From an uncultured Bacteroidales bacterium (GTDB lineage: Bacteria > Bacteroidota > Bacteroidia > Bacteroidales > F082): 61,251 nt of DNA. The stretch is from the NCBI GenBank assembly GCA_905236635.1, contig CAJOCJ010000009.1, positions 1,822 to 63,072 of the forward strand. Direction: 5' to 3'. Both the position numbers and the translations under genes were made by a program. The notes under the pieces are model-generated. The model was not told the DNA's origin. It saw only the letters and a program-made list of their open reading frames with translations, and made no database searches. Each line of letters begins with the position of its first letter. Positions within the stretch are counted from its first letter, which is position 1. Below, in pieces: positions 18,339-28,213 of this stretch.

Positions 18339-20675
18339 ATGAAAAGGTTCGCAATCCTTGTTTTAAGTGTTTTGGCGATGTTTGCAGCATCGGCGCAAGA
18401 CACCATCGTAGAGAAGACGGCCGACACTCTTGCCGCTGCAGACACCACCGTCGTGTTACATCAACGCCCTAGGGTGGGAGTGGTGCTGAGTGGTGGCGGA
18501 GCCAAAGGCTTCGCCCACATCGGTGCGCTGCGAGTGATAGAAGAAGCAGGCATCCCCATAGACTACATAGCGGGAACGAGCATGGGCTCTATCATCGGCG
18601 GCCTCTATGCCGTGGGCTACGACCCCGACATGATGCAGAAACTCTGTACCGAGCAGGACTGGAACCTTATCATCAAAGATCAGATACCACGTAAGTTCAT
18701 GCCGCTCGAGAAACGTCTCAACGAACGTCATTACCTGATATCATTCCCTCGTATCAACGGAAAATTCAAGATCCGCAGGTCTATGATCGACGGTATGTAC
18801 GTCAACATGCTGCTTACCCGACTGACGATGCCGGCATATAAGGAACGTGACTTCAGCAAGCTGCCAGTGCCGTTCCTCTGCATCGGAACAGACCTGATTT
18901 CAGCCGACCCTATCGAGTTCACCAGCGGCTCATTGGCACAGTCGATACGTTCGTCGATGTCTATACCATTCCTCTTCGAACCTGTTGATTATGACGGATA
19001 TCTGCTCTGCGACGGTGGTCTCACCAATAACTTCCCGGTGCAGAACGTGCGTGCCAGAGGCGCCGACATCATCATAGGCGTCGACCTTGAGATTATCAAG
19101 TCGGACCCTAACGTGCTCGACAACTCCCTGAAGGTATTGGAACGCTTGATAGCAGTGGTGTCACAAGACAAGAGTAACGTGGCGCGTGACGAATGCGACA
19201 TCTTGATTAGACCCGACATCGGAAAGGCTAACATTATGTCATTCAACGACTTTAGCCCGATTATCGATTGTGGTGAAAAAGGCGCAAGAGAGAAATTCCC
19301 CGAGTTGAAACGTCTCGCAGACTCACTTCAGGCTCTAGGACCATTCGAGGTGGAACGTCATCACACCCAGCCGGTTGACCATATCACGATAGCAAGTGTC
19401 GAGGTGGAAGGCGTCGATGATTATGAGGCGAATCTGCTGAAATCGGAGTTTGGCAAGGAGTTTCCAAAAGAGTTTAAAATAGATGAGATTGAGACGATTA
19501 TCGTCAAGACATATTCACAAGGTTATTATTCCAACGTCTGGTACGAGCTCGTTGATGCTCCAGAGGGCAATATCCTCAAATTGCATTGCAAACAAAAGAC
19601 TTCTCTGAATTTCAATGTGGCGGGGCATTACGACAATAACTACAGTATCGGGTTCCTTCTCAATATGAACGCCCGAACGAAGCATTTCAACTACAATGTC
19701 GATCTGAACCTTTCGGATAACCCATATTTTAAGGCAAGAATGGCACATCGTTACACCAGGGTCATCAGAAGTGGTCTTGAACTGTCGGCAATGAATTTGA
19801 GAGCCAATCTTTTAACGTATAAAGGTTCTGTATTTGGAACAATGCGTGTACAACAGAATGCGGCAGATGTGTACCTGCAGCTTGTCCCGTCAGTGACGCA
19901 GACATTTAAGGTGGGATTCAGAATGGATTATACCCTGGTGAAAGATAAGACGTATAGTGAGTATAGTTCAGAGGATGATTATGAACATAAATTATTACCG
20001 AAGTTATATGCCCATTATTTCTTTAATAATGAAGACCAGACGGATTTCCCTCGTAAAGGTTGGAATGTGAATTTGATAGGCAAATGTATTATGTATGACG
20101 GAGTCTTTAGTAGCGATGAAGATAGACCTATCTACTGTGCTCAACTTGATATCAGAAAATCATTCCCTATTGGACAAAATCATGCATTAAGACTCGGAGC
20201 CGTCGGCGCAGCACGTTTGGGCGAGCAGTCGCTGACCGAAGAAAATATGTTTTTCGTTGGCGGACAGTCGAGAATGTTTTATGTTGATAATATCTTGACA
20301 TTTACAGGATTGCCGTTTATTTCGGTATATTCGGAGTATGCCGCGTATGGAAGGGCAGCATGGCAATGGAATTTCTATAAGAATTTCTATGCTGTCGCCA
20401 GTTGCGATGCCGGTTATTTCAAGAATTTCATGGATATTGTGAATAGGTATCCAGGGATATTAGAAACCCCAGAGGAGATGGAAGATTATTTACAATGGAT
20501 GGAAGATTTGTTGTCCAACAGACTTGACACATGGTTTATTCCTGATAATTTCATCATGGGTGCAGGCCTCTCCTTAGGTGTGAAGACCCCGTTAGGCCCT
20601 ATCGAAATTCAAGTTTCTAAATCGAATGTCGTAGAAGATTGGTGTCTCTTTGTGAATGTTGGATATTGGTTCTAA
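18339..20675 (+). CDS. Patatin-like phospholipase fused to a POTRA and outer-membrane barrel (type Vd/PlpD-like), copy 1
   Basis: 778 residues. Signal peptide 1-19 (ends ASA-Q). The patatin domain is at about 44-320: oxyanion loop GGGAKG at 52-57, nucleophile elbow GTSMG at 79-83 with Ser81, catalytic dyad Asp in DGG at 225-227. A POTRA-like segment follows (ITIASVEVEGVDDYEANLL ... YSQGYYSNVWYEL, about 345-410), then about 360 residues of alternating strands ending in VNVGYWF, with the final aromatic residue recognised by the BAM machinery. This is the domain order of PlpD/FplA type Vd autotransporters; lipase activity is inferred. Followed 10 bases later by a paralogue. Confidence 0.87.
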   Translation: MKRFAILVLSVLAMFAASAQDTIVEKTADTLAAADTTVVLHQRPRVGVVLSGGGAKGFAHIGALRVIEEAGIPIDYIAGTSMGSIIGGLYAVGYDPDMMQKLCTEQDWNLIIKDQIPRKFMPLEKRLNERHYLISFPRINGKFKIRRSMIDGMYVNMLLTRLTMPAYKERDFSKLPVPFLCIGTDLISADPIEFTSGSLAQSIRSSMSIPFLFEPVDYDGYLLCDGGLTNNFPVQNVRARGADIIIGVDLEIIKSDPNVLDNSLKVLERLIAVVSQDKSNVARDECDILIRPDIGKANIMSFNDFSPIIDCGEKGAREKFPELKRLADSLQALGPFEVERHHTQPVDHITIASVEVEGVDDYEANLLKSEFGKEFPKEFKIDEIETIIVKTYSQGYYSNVWYELVDAPEGNILKLHCKQKTSLNFNVAGHYDNNYSIGFLLNMNARTKHFNYNVDLNLSDNPYFKARMAHRYTRVIRSGLELSAMNLRANLLTYKGSVFGTMRVQQNAADVYLQLVPSVTQTFKVGFRMDYTLVKDKTYSEYSSEDDYEHKLLPKLYAHYFFNNEDQTDFPRKGWNVNLIGKCIMYDGVFSSDEDRPIYCAQLDIRKSFPIGQNHALRLGAVGAARLGEQSLTEENMFFVGGQSRMFYVDNILTFTGLPFISVYSEYAAYGRAAWQWNFYKNFYAVASCDAGYFKNFMDIVNRYPGILETPEEMEDYLQWMEDLLSNRLDTWFIPDNFIMGAGLSLGVKTPLGPIEIQVSKSNVVEDWCLFVNVGYWF

Positions 20676-20685
20676 ATAATTGATA

Positions 20686-22905
20686 ATGAAGGAGATAAGG
20701 AAAAATAAGATTATTTTCCTGCTGATGTTGCTCATCGGCTTATTCTCTTTCTATCATAGTGAAGCTCAAGACGCCAACAAATCAGCAACTTCAGTAAAAA
20801 AACGCCCTCGTCCGAAAGTGGGAGTGGTGTTGTGTGGAGGCGGTGCCAAAGGCTTTTCCCAAATCCCTATCCTTAAGGCTATCGACGAGGTGGGCATTCC
20901 TATCGATTACATAGGAGGTACCAGCATAGGCTCTATCATGGGAGCCCTTTATGCCATCGGCTATGACCCCGACGTGATGGAACAACTGGTGCGCAACCAG
21001 GACTGGAACAAGGTTATCTACGACCGTATCCCTCCCGTGCTTATGCCTGTCGAACAGAAGATGTACGAGCGTCAATATCTTGCGACATTCCCTATTTTAA
21101 ACAATAAACTGAAGGTGAAATCCTCGCTGGTGGACGGCGTATACGTCAACCTGCTTATGTCGAAGTTGATGCTCCCAGCCAGTAACGTACACGATTTCAA
21201 TAAGTTACCTGTTCCGTTTTATTGTATCGCCACCGACGTGGAGCATGCATGCCAGTATGAGATGACTAAAGGCAACCTCGCGCGCTCGGTGCGAGCCAGC
21301 ATGTCGATACCGTTCTTCTTCAAGCCCGTGGCTATGGACGACAAACTCCTTATCGACGGAGGTATGGTCAACAATTTCCCTGTAAGGAATATGAAAGAAC
21401 GCGGTGCCGACATCATCATCGGCGTTGACCTTGAGGATGCCACTATACCCGCTTCTCAAATCGACAACTCTCTCGGATTGCTCGAAAGCATGATGAACCT
21501 CTCGTCGCTTGAAGAAAGCAACTATGCCCGAAAGAACTGCGATATCTACATCAGACCTAATCTGCATGGACGAAACATGTTGTCGTTCAATGACTTTGAC
21601 TCTATCATAAAGTTTGGCGAAGAAGCCGCTAATGAATTCGCTCCGCAGTTGAAGACGCTTGCCACCTTTCTTGAGGAGTTTGAGCCTATTGAGATAAACC
21701 GCCCTCATCTGCAACCTGTCGATACGCTGAGAGTTGTAGATGTTCAAGTGGAAGGCATCGCCAATAAGCATAAGGCGAGTGTAAGGCGTGAGTTTGGAAA
21801 GAGATTCCCGAAGATGATGACGGTCGACGACATACAAGAGGTGGTGCTGAAGCTTTATGCGTCGGGGTATTACGAGGACTTATGGTATGAGATGACCGAC
21901 GATTCCGAGGGCATAATATTACAGCTGCATTGCAAGGAAAAAGAGGACCGGTCGCTGGCGGTGTGTATCCATTACGACAACAACTACGGCATAGGCGCGC
22001 TGGTGAATTTCACCATGAAAAACCTGTGGCAAACCATGAACCGTACTACCATGAGCCTCGACGTGAATATCGCAGAAAACCCTTATGTGCGGGCTAATAT
22101 CAACAAACGTCAGGGCAGAGTGTTCCGTTTCGGTGCCGACTTAAGCGCTATGTCGCTGAAAATAAATCAGTATGACGATAACAGGATCACCAATTCGTAC
22201 AGCATGCAAAGCAACACCCTTGACCTCAACGTGCAGTTGGTGCCGTCACTCACCCAGCAGATACGTCTGGGCGCTGTTATCGATTACGTCCACATGAAAG
22301 ATCTTGTCGGTGATGATGGTCTCGGAAGCGACTATTCGCTTTATACCTATATGTATTTCAATTATTTCTTCAGCAATGAAGACGTTCCCAACTTTGCCCG
22401 ACGCGGCTGGAGAATCAATTTGAAAGGTAAGGCGGTCTATTTCGATGGTTTGTCATATATGGTAAACGGCAGTATCGTCAAGGCTTTCCCGTTAGGAAAG
22501 AGGAATTCGTTGAAGTTTGGGGTCGAGGCAGGTACGAAGATAGGGGGAGCAGAGGTGCCGCTGTTTTATCAGTTTATGATAGGAGGCCAGTCGAAGATGA
22601 AATATTACGACAATATCAAGGCGTTCACTGGCATGAACTTCATTGAGAAAGTCGTCGACCATATTGCCATCGGACGTGTGGCATGGCAGTGGAGATTTTA
22701 TAAGAATTTTTACAGTACTGTCAACTTCGATTGCGGTTATATGACCGACATGTATGATCACTGGTTCGACGACGACAGCTTCGTTGCCGGCGCTGGACTC
22801 ACGCTCGGTGTCGACACTATGATCGGTCCTATCGAGGTGAGCCTGATGGGCTCGAATATCAACTCATCGCCAGTCGGATTCATCAATGTAGGTTTTTGGT
22901 ATTAA
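20686..22905 (+). CDS. Patatin-like phospholipase fused to a POTRA and outer-membrane barrel (type Vd/PlpD-like), copy 2
   Basis: I choose ATG at 20686 (739 residues); a TTG two codons upstream is less likely. Signal peptide about 1-28 (FSFYHSEAQ). Patatin motifs intact: GGGAKG 51-56, GTSIG 78-82 with Ser80, Asp in DGG at 224-226. A POTRA-like segment (VVDVQVEGIANKHKASVRRE) and a barrel ending in INVGFWY follow. Clearly a tandem duplicate of the preceding gene, best conserved in the patatin domain (QDWN, IPIDYI and NNFPV shared), less in the barrel. Substrate, and whether the enzyme faces outward, are unknown. Confidence 0.87.
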   Translation: MKEIRKNKIIFLLMLLIGLFSFYHSEAQDANKSATSVKKRPRPKVGVVLCGGGAKGFSQIPILKAIDEVGIPIDYIGGTSIGSIMGALYAIGYDPDVMEQLVRNQDWNKVIYDRIPPVLMPVEQKMYERQYLATFPILNNKLKVKSSLVDGVYVNLLMSKLMLPASNVHDFNKLPVPFYCIATDVEHACQYEMTKGNLARSVRASMSIPFFFKPVAMDDKLLIDGGMVNNFPVRNMKERGADIIIGVDLEDATIPASQIDNSLGLLESMMNLSSLEESNYARKNCDIYIRPNLHGRNMLSFNDFDSIIKFGEEAANEFAPQLKTLATFLEEFEPIEINRPHLQPVDTLRVVDVQVEGIANKHKASVRREFGKRFPKMMTVDDIQEVVLKLYASGYYEDLWYEMTDDSEGIILQLHCKEKEDRSLAVCIHYDNNYGIGALVNFTMKNLWQTMNRTTMSLDVNIAENPYVRANINKRQGRVFRFGADLSAMSLKINQYDDNRITNSYSMQSNTLDLNVQLVPSLTQQIRLGAVIDYVHMKDLVGDDGLGSDYSLYTYMYFNYFFSNEDVPNFARRGWRINLKGKAVYFDGLSYMVNGSIVKAFPLGKRNSLKFGVEAGTKIGGAEVPLFYQFMIGGQSKMKYYDNIKAFTGMNFIEKVVDHIAIGRVAWQWRFYKNFYSTVNFDCGYMTDMYDHWFDDDSFVAGAGLTLGVDTMIGPIEVSLMGSNINSSPVGFINVGFWY

Positions 22906-22932
22906 TTTTTGAATCTTTAAATTATAAACGAT

Positions 22933-23640
22933 ATGAAATACAAAAGAGTGTTACTTAAGCTTAGCGGTGAAGCTTTAATGGGAAATCAACAATATGGCAT
23001 TGATCCACAACGCCTTGACGATTATGCAGAAGAGATAGCAAAGGCAGTGAAGGCAGGTGCGCAGATCGCTATCGTCATAGGTGGTGGCAACATCTTCCGC
23101 GGCCTCCAAGGCGCCAGCAAAGGCATGGACCGTATCCAAGGCGACTATATGGGTATGCTCGCCACCGTCATCAACAGCATGGCAATACAATCGACGCTGC
23201 AGGCCAAAGGCGTGAAAGCGGCATTGTTATCTGGACTTTACATCGACCGTATAGCCGAATCGATGAGCTCTGCCAAGGCCATTAAATTGCTTGAAGAAGG
23301 CTACGTTGTTGTCATAGGTGGAGGTACAGGCAATCCGTTCTTCACCACCGACACAGGCTCAGCCCTCCGTGCCGTCGAAGTCAAGGCCGACATCATCCTC
23401 AAAGGCACTCGCGTTGATGGCATATACACCGCCGACCCTGAGAAAGACCCGACAGCAAAGAAATATGAGACAATCACTTACGATGAGGCTTACAACAAAA
23501 ACCTCAAGGTGATGGACCTCACAGCATTCACCATGTGCAAGGAAAACGACATGCCTATGCTCGTGTTCGACATGAACACCAAAGGCAACCTCACAAAGGT
23601 TCTCAACGGCGAAAAAATCGGGACTCTGGTGACTAAATGA
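22933..23640 (+). CDS. pyrH: UMP kinase
   Basis: 235 residues; converts UMP to UDP. Amino-acid-kinase fold with KRVLLKLSGEAL at 4-15, IVIGGGNIFRG at about 47-57, and GTGNPFFTTDTGSALRA near 137-153, all UMP-kinase signatures. Start ATG at 22933. The stop overlaps the next gene by 4 bases (ATGA), so translation is probably coupled. Confidence 0.97.
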   Translation: MKYKRVLLKLSGEALMGNQQYGIDPQRLDDYAEEIAKAVKAGAQIAIVIGGGNIFRGLQGASKGMDRIQGDYMGMLATVINSMAIQSTLQAKGVKAALLSGLYIDRIAESMSSAKAIKLLEEGYVVVIGGGTGNPFFTTDTGSALRAVEVKADIILKGTRVDGIYTADPEKDPTAKKYETITYDEAYNKNLKVMDLTAFTMCKENDMPMLVFDMNTKGNLTKVLNGEKIGTLVTK

Positions 23641-25496
23641 GGCATGATAAGCCTATAAAGAGATTTGATGCTTGCAATGTTATCTTACTGATAATCATTG
23701 TGATAGCATCATTGTTACGTCTGTGGCGACTGGGCACCGTGCCTTTTATGCACGACGAGTTTAGCGCTCTCATACGAACGGGCTACGACAACCTGCACGA
23801 CCTCATCCGTGAAGGCGTCATGTTGAACGACATGCATCCTGCCGGCGTACAGGTGTTCCTCTATTTCTGGGTGAAGCTCTTCGGTTGGAATGAGTTCTGG
23901 CTGAAACTGCCGTTCGCCTTGATGGGAATAGAATCAGTGTATCTGGTGTATGTTGTCGCTAAACAATGGTTTAATAAAAACGTCGGATTGCTCTCTGCAG
24001 CTCTGGTCAGCGTCAGTCAGCTGTTTATGCTGTATAGCCAGCTGATACGTCCCTATACGCCCGGACTGTTTTTTATTCTGCTGCTTGTCTATTTTTGGAA
24101 CCGTATCCTCTTTGATGAGCGCCGCATCACGTTTTGGACATGCGCCGGATTCGCTTTGTCGGCCTTCTGTGCCGCCGAGATACAGATGTTTTCGATGGCT
24201 CAAGCTGGCTTGATAGCCCTGACAGGACTGTTTTTCTTTAAAAATCTTGAAAAAAACAGAATAAAAGCCTATCTGTGGAGCTGTGTCGCGGCAGTGATTC
24301 TCTATCTTCCTACGTTGCCGATTTTTTACTATCAGTTTTTCGTGGAAGGCGGCATCGGATGGCTTTCGGCACCCAAAACAAGCTTCATCTTTACGTTTTT
24401 GTCGTATACGCTGAACGGCAGCGACTTGATGATATTCACAATTCTGATAGTGCTTTTGCTGCCTTTCATATTAAAAATGAATCACGACAAAAAAAACGTC
24501 ATCAGGATAGTGAGTCTTCTCTGGTTTGTCATACCGTTTGCGATAGCTTATGCCTATTCGATGCTGCGTGATCCGATACTCCAATACAGCACTCTGATTT
24601 TCAGTTTTCCATTCTTGATAATCGCCGCATTCTCATTTTTCGATGAAAAAACACCAATAAAGACAACAGGAATCGTCGTTTCTTTGGTAATGCTTGTCGG
24701 AGTGGCATCGCTGATATTTGACCGTCAGTATTATCAACGCGCCTATCATCAAGGTTTCGATCAGGTGGCGGTTGAGATGGTTAAAGATGAGAAACAGTAT
24801 TCCGACAACATCAGTTTTGTGGCTTATGCGAGCAGGTCGTTTATGAATGAGCACTATCAGAAAAAACTCAGTTTTGATAATGTGATAAACTTTGATCAAG
24901 ATAGTAAAACTGATGATTATCAATATTTTATAAAAAATTGTGATAAAGAATATCTCGGTGTCGGTCTTACTGACCATGCCAATATGGATTGGGAACTTGA
25001 GGCTGTTGCAGAATATCCATATCTTGTCGATGCAAAGACTTGGTTTACAACACGATATCTCACTTTGACGAAAAAAGACAATGGTAAGCCATTACTTAAT
25101 GTGTTGAAAGAAAATGTTAAAGTTGAAGATGGCGTCGAGTGGACTGAAGCAGTTTATCTTCCGGCGGATTGTAAGCCAAAGGAGGATAGGGTGGGATTTA
25201 TCGCCGATATTCAAGCACTTGACACGATAAATCGCATCATTCTTGTAGTCGAAATAATTGATTCGAAGACCAAAGAATCTATTTTATGGACGGCGTGCGA
25301 CAAAAAGGATATCACCCTCATGCCCGAAGAAGCTATACGTCTTGTCGATGGTTTTTTCATTCCTGATATTGATATGAATGGCCGTGAGTTTAAGGTATTT
25401 GTTTGGAATATTGATAAAAAGTCGTTGATTATCAATAAATTATCATATTATAAAGCAAAAAATGGTCCATATTTTTATGGATTATATAATCCTTAA
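23637..25496 (+). CDS. GT39-like membrane glycosyltransferase (ArnT/PMT type)
   Basis: 619 residues with about 10 hydrophobic helices in the first 370, then a soluble C-terminal domain of about 250. The acidic motif MHDEFSAL in the first outer loop (about residue 38-45) and RPYTPGLFFILLL are typical of GT39/PMT-like enzymes that use lipid-linked sugars at the membrane. Acceptor unknown; lipid A, a surface glycan or glycoprotein are possible. Starts with an ATGA overlap with pyrH. It stands between pyrH and frr, which are usually neighbours. The C-terminal half is more AT-rich. Confidence 0.8.
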   Translation: MRHDKPIKRFDACNVILLIIIVIASLLRLWRLGTVPFMHDEFSALIRTGYDNLHDLIREGVMLNDMHPAGVQVFLYFWVKLFGWNEFWLKLPFALMGIESVYLVYVVAKQWFNKNVGLLSAALVSVSQLFMLYSQLIRPYTPGLFFILLLVYFWNRILFDERRITFWTCAGFALSAFCAAEIQMFSMAQAGLIALTGLFFFKNLEKNRIKAYLWSCVAAVILYLPTLPIFYYQFFVEGGIGWLSAPKTSFIFTFLSYTLNGSDLMIFTILIVLLLPFILKMNHDKKNVIRIVSLLWFVIPFAIAYAYSMLRDPILQYSTLIFSFPFLIIAAFSFFDEKTPIKTTGIVVSLVMLVGVASLIFDRQYYQRAYHQGFDQVAVEMVKDEKQYSDNISFVAYASRSFMNEHYQKKLSFDNVINFDQDSKTDDYQYFIKNCDKEYLGVGLTDHANMDWELEAVAEYPYLVDAKTWFTTRYLTLTKKDNGKPLLNVLKENVKVEDGVEWTEAVYLPADCKPKEDRVGFIADIQALDTINRIILVVEIIDSKTKESILWTACDKKDITLMPEEAIRLVDGFFIPDIDMNGREFKVFVWNIDKKSLIINKLSYYKAKNGPYFYGLYNP

Positions 25497-25509
25497 TAAG
25501 AAAAATTTG

Positions 25510-25517
25510 TATTTTTG
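25510..25517 (+). promoter_or_regulatory. Candidate -7 element of frr
   Basis: TATTTTTG, 20 bases before the frr ATG, in the gap after the glycosyltransferase gene. No -33 box seen. Confidence 0.4.
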
Positions 25518-25537
25518 TACCGAAAAATTTAAGGTAT

Positions 25538-26101
25538 ATGACAGAAGAATCTCAATTTATTTTGGACGAAACGACTGAATCGATGGAAGGTGCAGTGAAA
25601 CACCTCGAGTCGGAGTTTCAGAAGATCAGAGCAGGCAAGGCTAGCCCTATGATGTTGCAGGGTGTGAAGGTTGAATATTACGGAACGCTTGTGCCTATTG
25701 AGCAGACCGCCAACATAGGCACTCCTGACCCGCGTCAGATTATCGTGATGCCGTTCGATAAGACGTCTATCGGCGCCATCGACAAGGCTATCCAGGCCGC
25801 CAACCTCGGCTTCAACCCGAAGAACGAAGGCGACTTCCTGAGAATCTTGGTTCCGCCGTTGACAGAAGAGCGTCGTAAAGACCTCGCCAAACGCGCCAAG
25901 ACAGCCGCCGAAGAAGCGAAAGTGGGTATCCGTAACATCCGCCGTAACTCCAACGACGACGCCAAGAAACTCGAGAAAGAAGGTGTCTCTGAAGATGAAG
26001 TGAAACAGCTCCAGGAAGAAATCCAGAAGCTGACAGATAAATTCGTGAAGAAGATTGACGATCTTTACGAACTGAAACAGAAAGACATCCTGACAGTCTA
26101 G
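25538..26101 (+). CDS. frr: Ribosome recycling factor
   Basis: 187 residues; splits post-termination ribosomes together with EF-G. The three-helix tail and small beta domain are recognisable: HLESEFQKIRAGKASPMML near 22-40, NIGTPDPRQIIVMPFD, and LTEERRKDLAKRAKTAAEEA. Length is standard. Convergent with ddl, with the last 4 bases overlapping. Confidence 0.97.
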   Translation: MTEESQFILDETTESMEGAVKHLESEFQKIRAGKASPMMLQGVKVEYYGTLVPIEQTANIGTPDPRQIIVMPFDKTSIGAIDKAIQAANLGFNPKNEGDFLRILVPPLTEERRKDLAKRAKTAAEEAKVGIRNIRRNSNDDAKKLEKEGVSEDEVKQLQEEIQKLTDKFVKKIDDLYELKQKDILTV

Positions 26102-27072
26102 TCAAGAATATTCTCTAATGCCAAACCAAACAGCTTGTCGAGCGTTATGCCCATGCAGGCTGCTTGTTTTGGCATTATTGATGCCTCCGACATGCCTGGC
26201 ACTATGTTCACCTCGATGAACACCAGCTGTTTGGGCGTCATGATATAGTCGAAACGGGCAAAGCCCTTGCATTCGAACTTGTCATAAAGCATAGCCGACG
26301 TGGCCTTAACCTCTATCTCTGAAACCTCATCGATGTCAGCGGGCGTGATCTCGTCCGATTTTCCTGCAGTATATTTCGCCTCATAGTCGAAGAAGTCGTT
26401 CTTGCTCACTATCTCGGTGACAGGGAACACCATCGTCTTGCCTTTGACCTGCATCACTGTGCATGCCAACTCGCGGCCTTTCACAAACTTCTCGCACATC
26501 ACCTGGTCGCCCGCCTTGAATGCTCCTTGCACCGCTTTCTCGAAGTCTTCCGCCACATTCACCTTGCTCACACCTACCGACGAACCGTTGCGCGTAGGCT
26601 TGACAAACAAAGGCAGTCCCAGCTCTTTGATGATTTTCTTCGCATCGTAAGACTCACCTTTATTGATGATGACAGATGGGGAGACGTTGGCACCCGCTGC
26701 TGCCGCAATCTTCTTGCAAAACTCCTTGTGGAATGTCAATGCCGAAGTGGTGAAATTTGAGGAAGTATAAGGTATTCCGAGCATTTCGAAATATCCGAGA
26801 AGCTGTCCGTCCTCGCCCGGCACACCATGGATAGCGTTGAAGACAGCATCGAAAACGACCTTTTTGCCTCCGACTTTTATCGAGAAATCGTTCCTGTCGA
26901 CATCGGTCTTGGTGCCGTCATCCTCGAGATGATACCATCTATCTTTTTGAATCACAATGACATAAGCATCATATTTCTTTGGGTCCAGATGTTTCTTTAC
27001 AACCTTCGCGCTGCTAACCGAGATTTCATACTCTCCTGAGTATCCGCCACATACTATTGCTATTTTTTTCAT
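26098..27072 (-). CDS. ddl: D-alanine--D-alanine ligase
   Basis: 324 residues; ATP-grasp enzyme that makes D-Ala-D-Ala for peptidoglycan. N-terminal GGYSGEYEISVSSA, the ATP-grasp loop NGSSVGVSKV, and the metal site FIEVNIVPGMSEASIMPKQA near the end are all present. Convergent with frr (4-base overlap) and divergent from the PASTA gene, so two cell-wall-related genes share this intergenic region. Confidence 0.96.
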   Translation of the reverse strand: MKKIAIVCGGYSGEYEISVSSAKVVKKHLDPKKYDAYVIVIQKDRWYHLEDDGTKTDVDRNDFSIKVGGKKVVFDAVFNAIHGVPGEDGQLLGYFEMLGIPYTSSNFTTSALTFHKEFCKKIAAAAGANVSPSVIINKGESYDAKKIIKELGLPLFVKPTRNGSSVGVSKVNVAEDFEKAVQGAFKAGDQVMCEKFVKGRELACTVMQVKGKTMVFPVTEIVSKNDFFDYEAKYTAGKSDEITPADIDEVSEIEVKATSAMLYDKFECKGFARFDYIMTPKQLVFIEVNIVPGMSEASIMPKQAACMGITLDKLFGLALENILD

Positions 27073-27103
27073 GTTTTATAGTATAAAATTCAATAAAAAT
27101 CAT

Positions 27104-27111
27104 TATCTTTG
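27104..27111 (+). promoter_or_regulatory. Candidate -7 element of the PASTA gene
   Basis: TATCTTTG lies 52 bases before ATG 27164. Since it is downstream of an alternative ATG at 27071, it supports the later start. Confidence 0.4.
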
Positions 27112-27163
27112 CGAGTTCAAAATTACAAAAAACGACGTAATTGTACAAGAAAAAATAAAAAAA

Positions 27164-28213
27164 ATGAAGGTGTTTCGTTTTTTGAAAGATAAATGGTTCT
27201 ATATCAGCTTGATAATCATGGTGTTAGTGGTTGTCGGCGTGTTTGAACTGACCTTTGCCGGACTGAGTAGGTTTACCCGTCATGGCACCGAATTCTCCGT
27301 TCCAGATATGGTCGGTATGAATTATGAAGAGGCAACAGAAGTATATAAGGACGAGTTTACATTTATCCTGCTCGACAGCATTTATGTCAAGGGTTTCCCG
27401 GATGGTGCTGTATATCAACAGAATCCGCTGCCTGGTGCGAAGGTTAAAAAAGGCCGAAACATCTATATCATCCGTACTTCCATCGCCCCAGAGGTTGTGA
27501 AGATGCCTAATCTGCGTAACCTTTCGCTACGTCAGGCGATGGTGAGCCTGAATATAGCCGGACTGAAAGTCGACAAGCTGGAATATATCGATTATTTTGC
27601 AAGAAATGCCGTCATCGAACAGATGTTAAACGGTGAAGTGATTGAACCTAAAGAGGATGTGATCAAAGGTAGCGCAATCACCCTCATCGTGGGCCTCGGC
27701 AATGGCGATAAGACCACGAATCTTCCCGACCTTGTGGGCGCTAATATCTCAGTCGCGAAAGAGATGATCAACAAGGCCTCGCTCAATATTGGTAACGAGA
27801 TTTTTATCGACTATGGCGACGACGAACATCTTTTCGTAAGTCGTATGGATCCGTACTACTCACCTGACGTGACGGTGCCGCTAGGTTCTACTGTCAACGT
27901 GTGGTACAGGTCGGATGAGGATTATGATCTTGATTGGTATAATCAGGAAAAAGCACGTCGTGACTCGATGGTTGAGGCATGGCGTCTGAAACGTTATAGC
28001 ACCGACACCATCAAATATCTGATCGACAGCTTCAACTATATCTTGCGCAACAGGTCGTTCTCATACGACTCTCTGAAGCGAATCAAGGATAAACACATGT
28101 CATATAGGAACTCTACTGGCGACATTATTGAAATGGATTACCCTGAGTATAATATTTTCGATACCGAAGACGTTGATTATAACATAGATACAAGCTATTT
28201 CTATGATGAATAA
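27164..28213 (+). CDS. Membrane-anchored PASTA-domain protein
   Basis: I choose ATG at 27164 (MKVFRFLKDKWFYISL; 349 residues) since the -7 box lies downstream of the earlier ATG. One membrane helix at about 12-30, then three PASTA repeats in the periplasm (about 42-105, 107-175, 178-245), each starting with a P-x-(L/M)-x-G/N motif such as VPDMVGMNYEEA and LPDLVGANISVA. No kinase domain is attached, unlike PknB-type proteins. PASTA domains bind peptidoglycan or its precursors, which fits the divergent ddl. Exact role unknown. Overlaps the next gene by 11 bases. Confidence 0.85.
   Translation: MKVFRFLKDKWFYISLIIMVLVVVGVFELTFAGLSRFTRHGTEFSVPDMVGMNYEEATEVYKDEFTFILLDSIYVKGFPDGAVYQQNPLPGAKVKKGRNIYIIRTSIAPEVVKMPNLRNLSLRQAMVSLNIAGLKVDKLEYIDYFARNAVIEQMLNGEVIEPKEDVIKGSAITLIVGLGNGDKTTNLPDLVGANISVAKEMINKASLNIGNEIFIDYGDDEHLFVSRMDPYYSPDVTVPLGSTVNVWYRSDEDYDLDWYNQEKARRDSMVEAWRLKRYSTDTIKYLIDSFNYILRNRSFSYDSLKRIKDKHMSYRNSTGDIIEMDYPEYNIFDTEDVDYNIDTSYFYDE

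Noticed and set aside
27071..27163. Earlier ATG for the PASTA protein
   Set aside because: It lies before the TATCTTTG -7 box, overlaps the ddl start, and adds residues that precede an otherwise normal anchor sequence.
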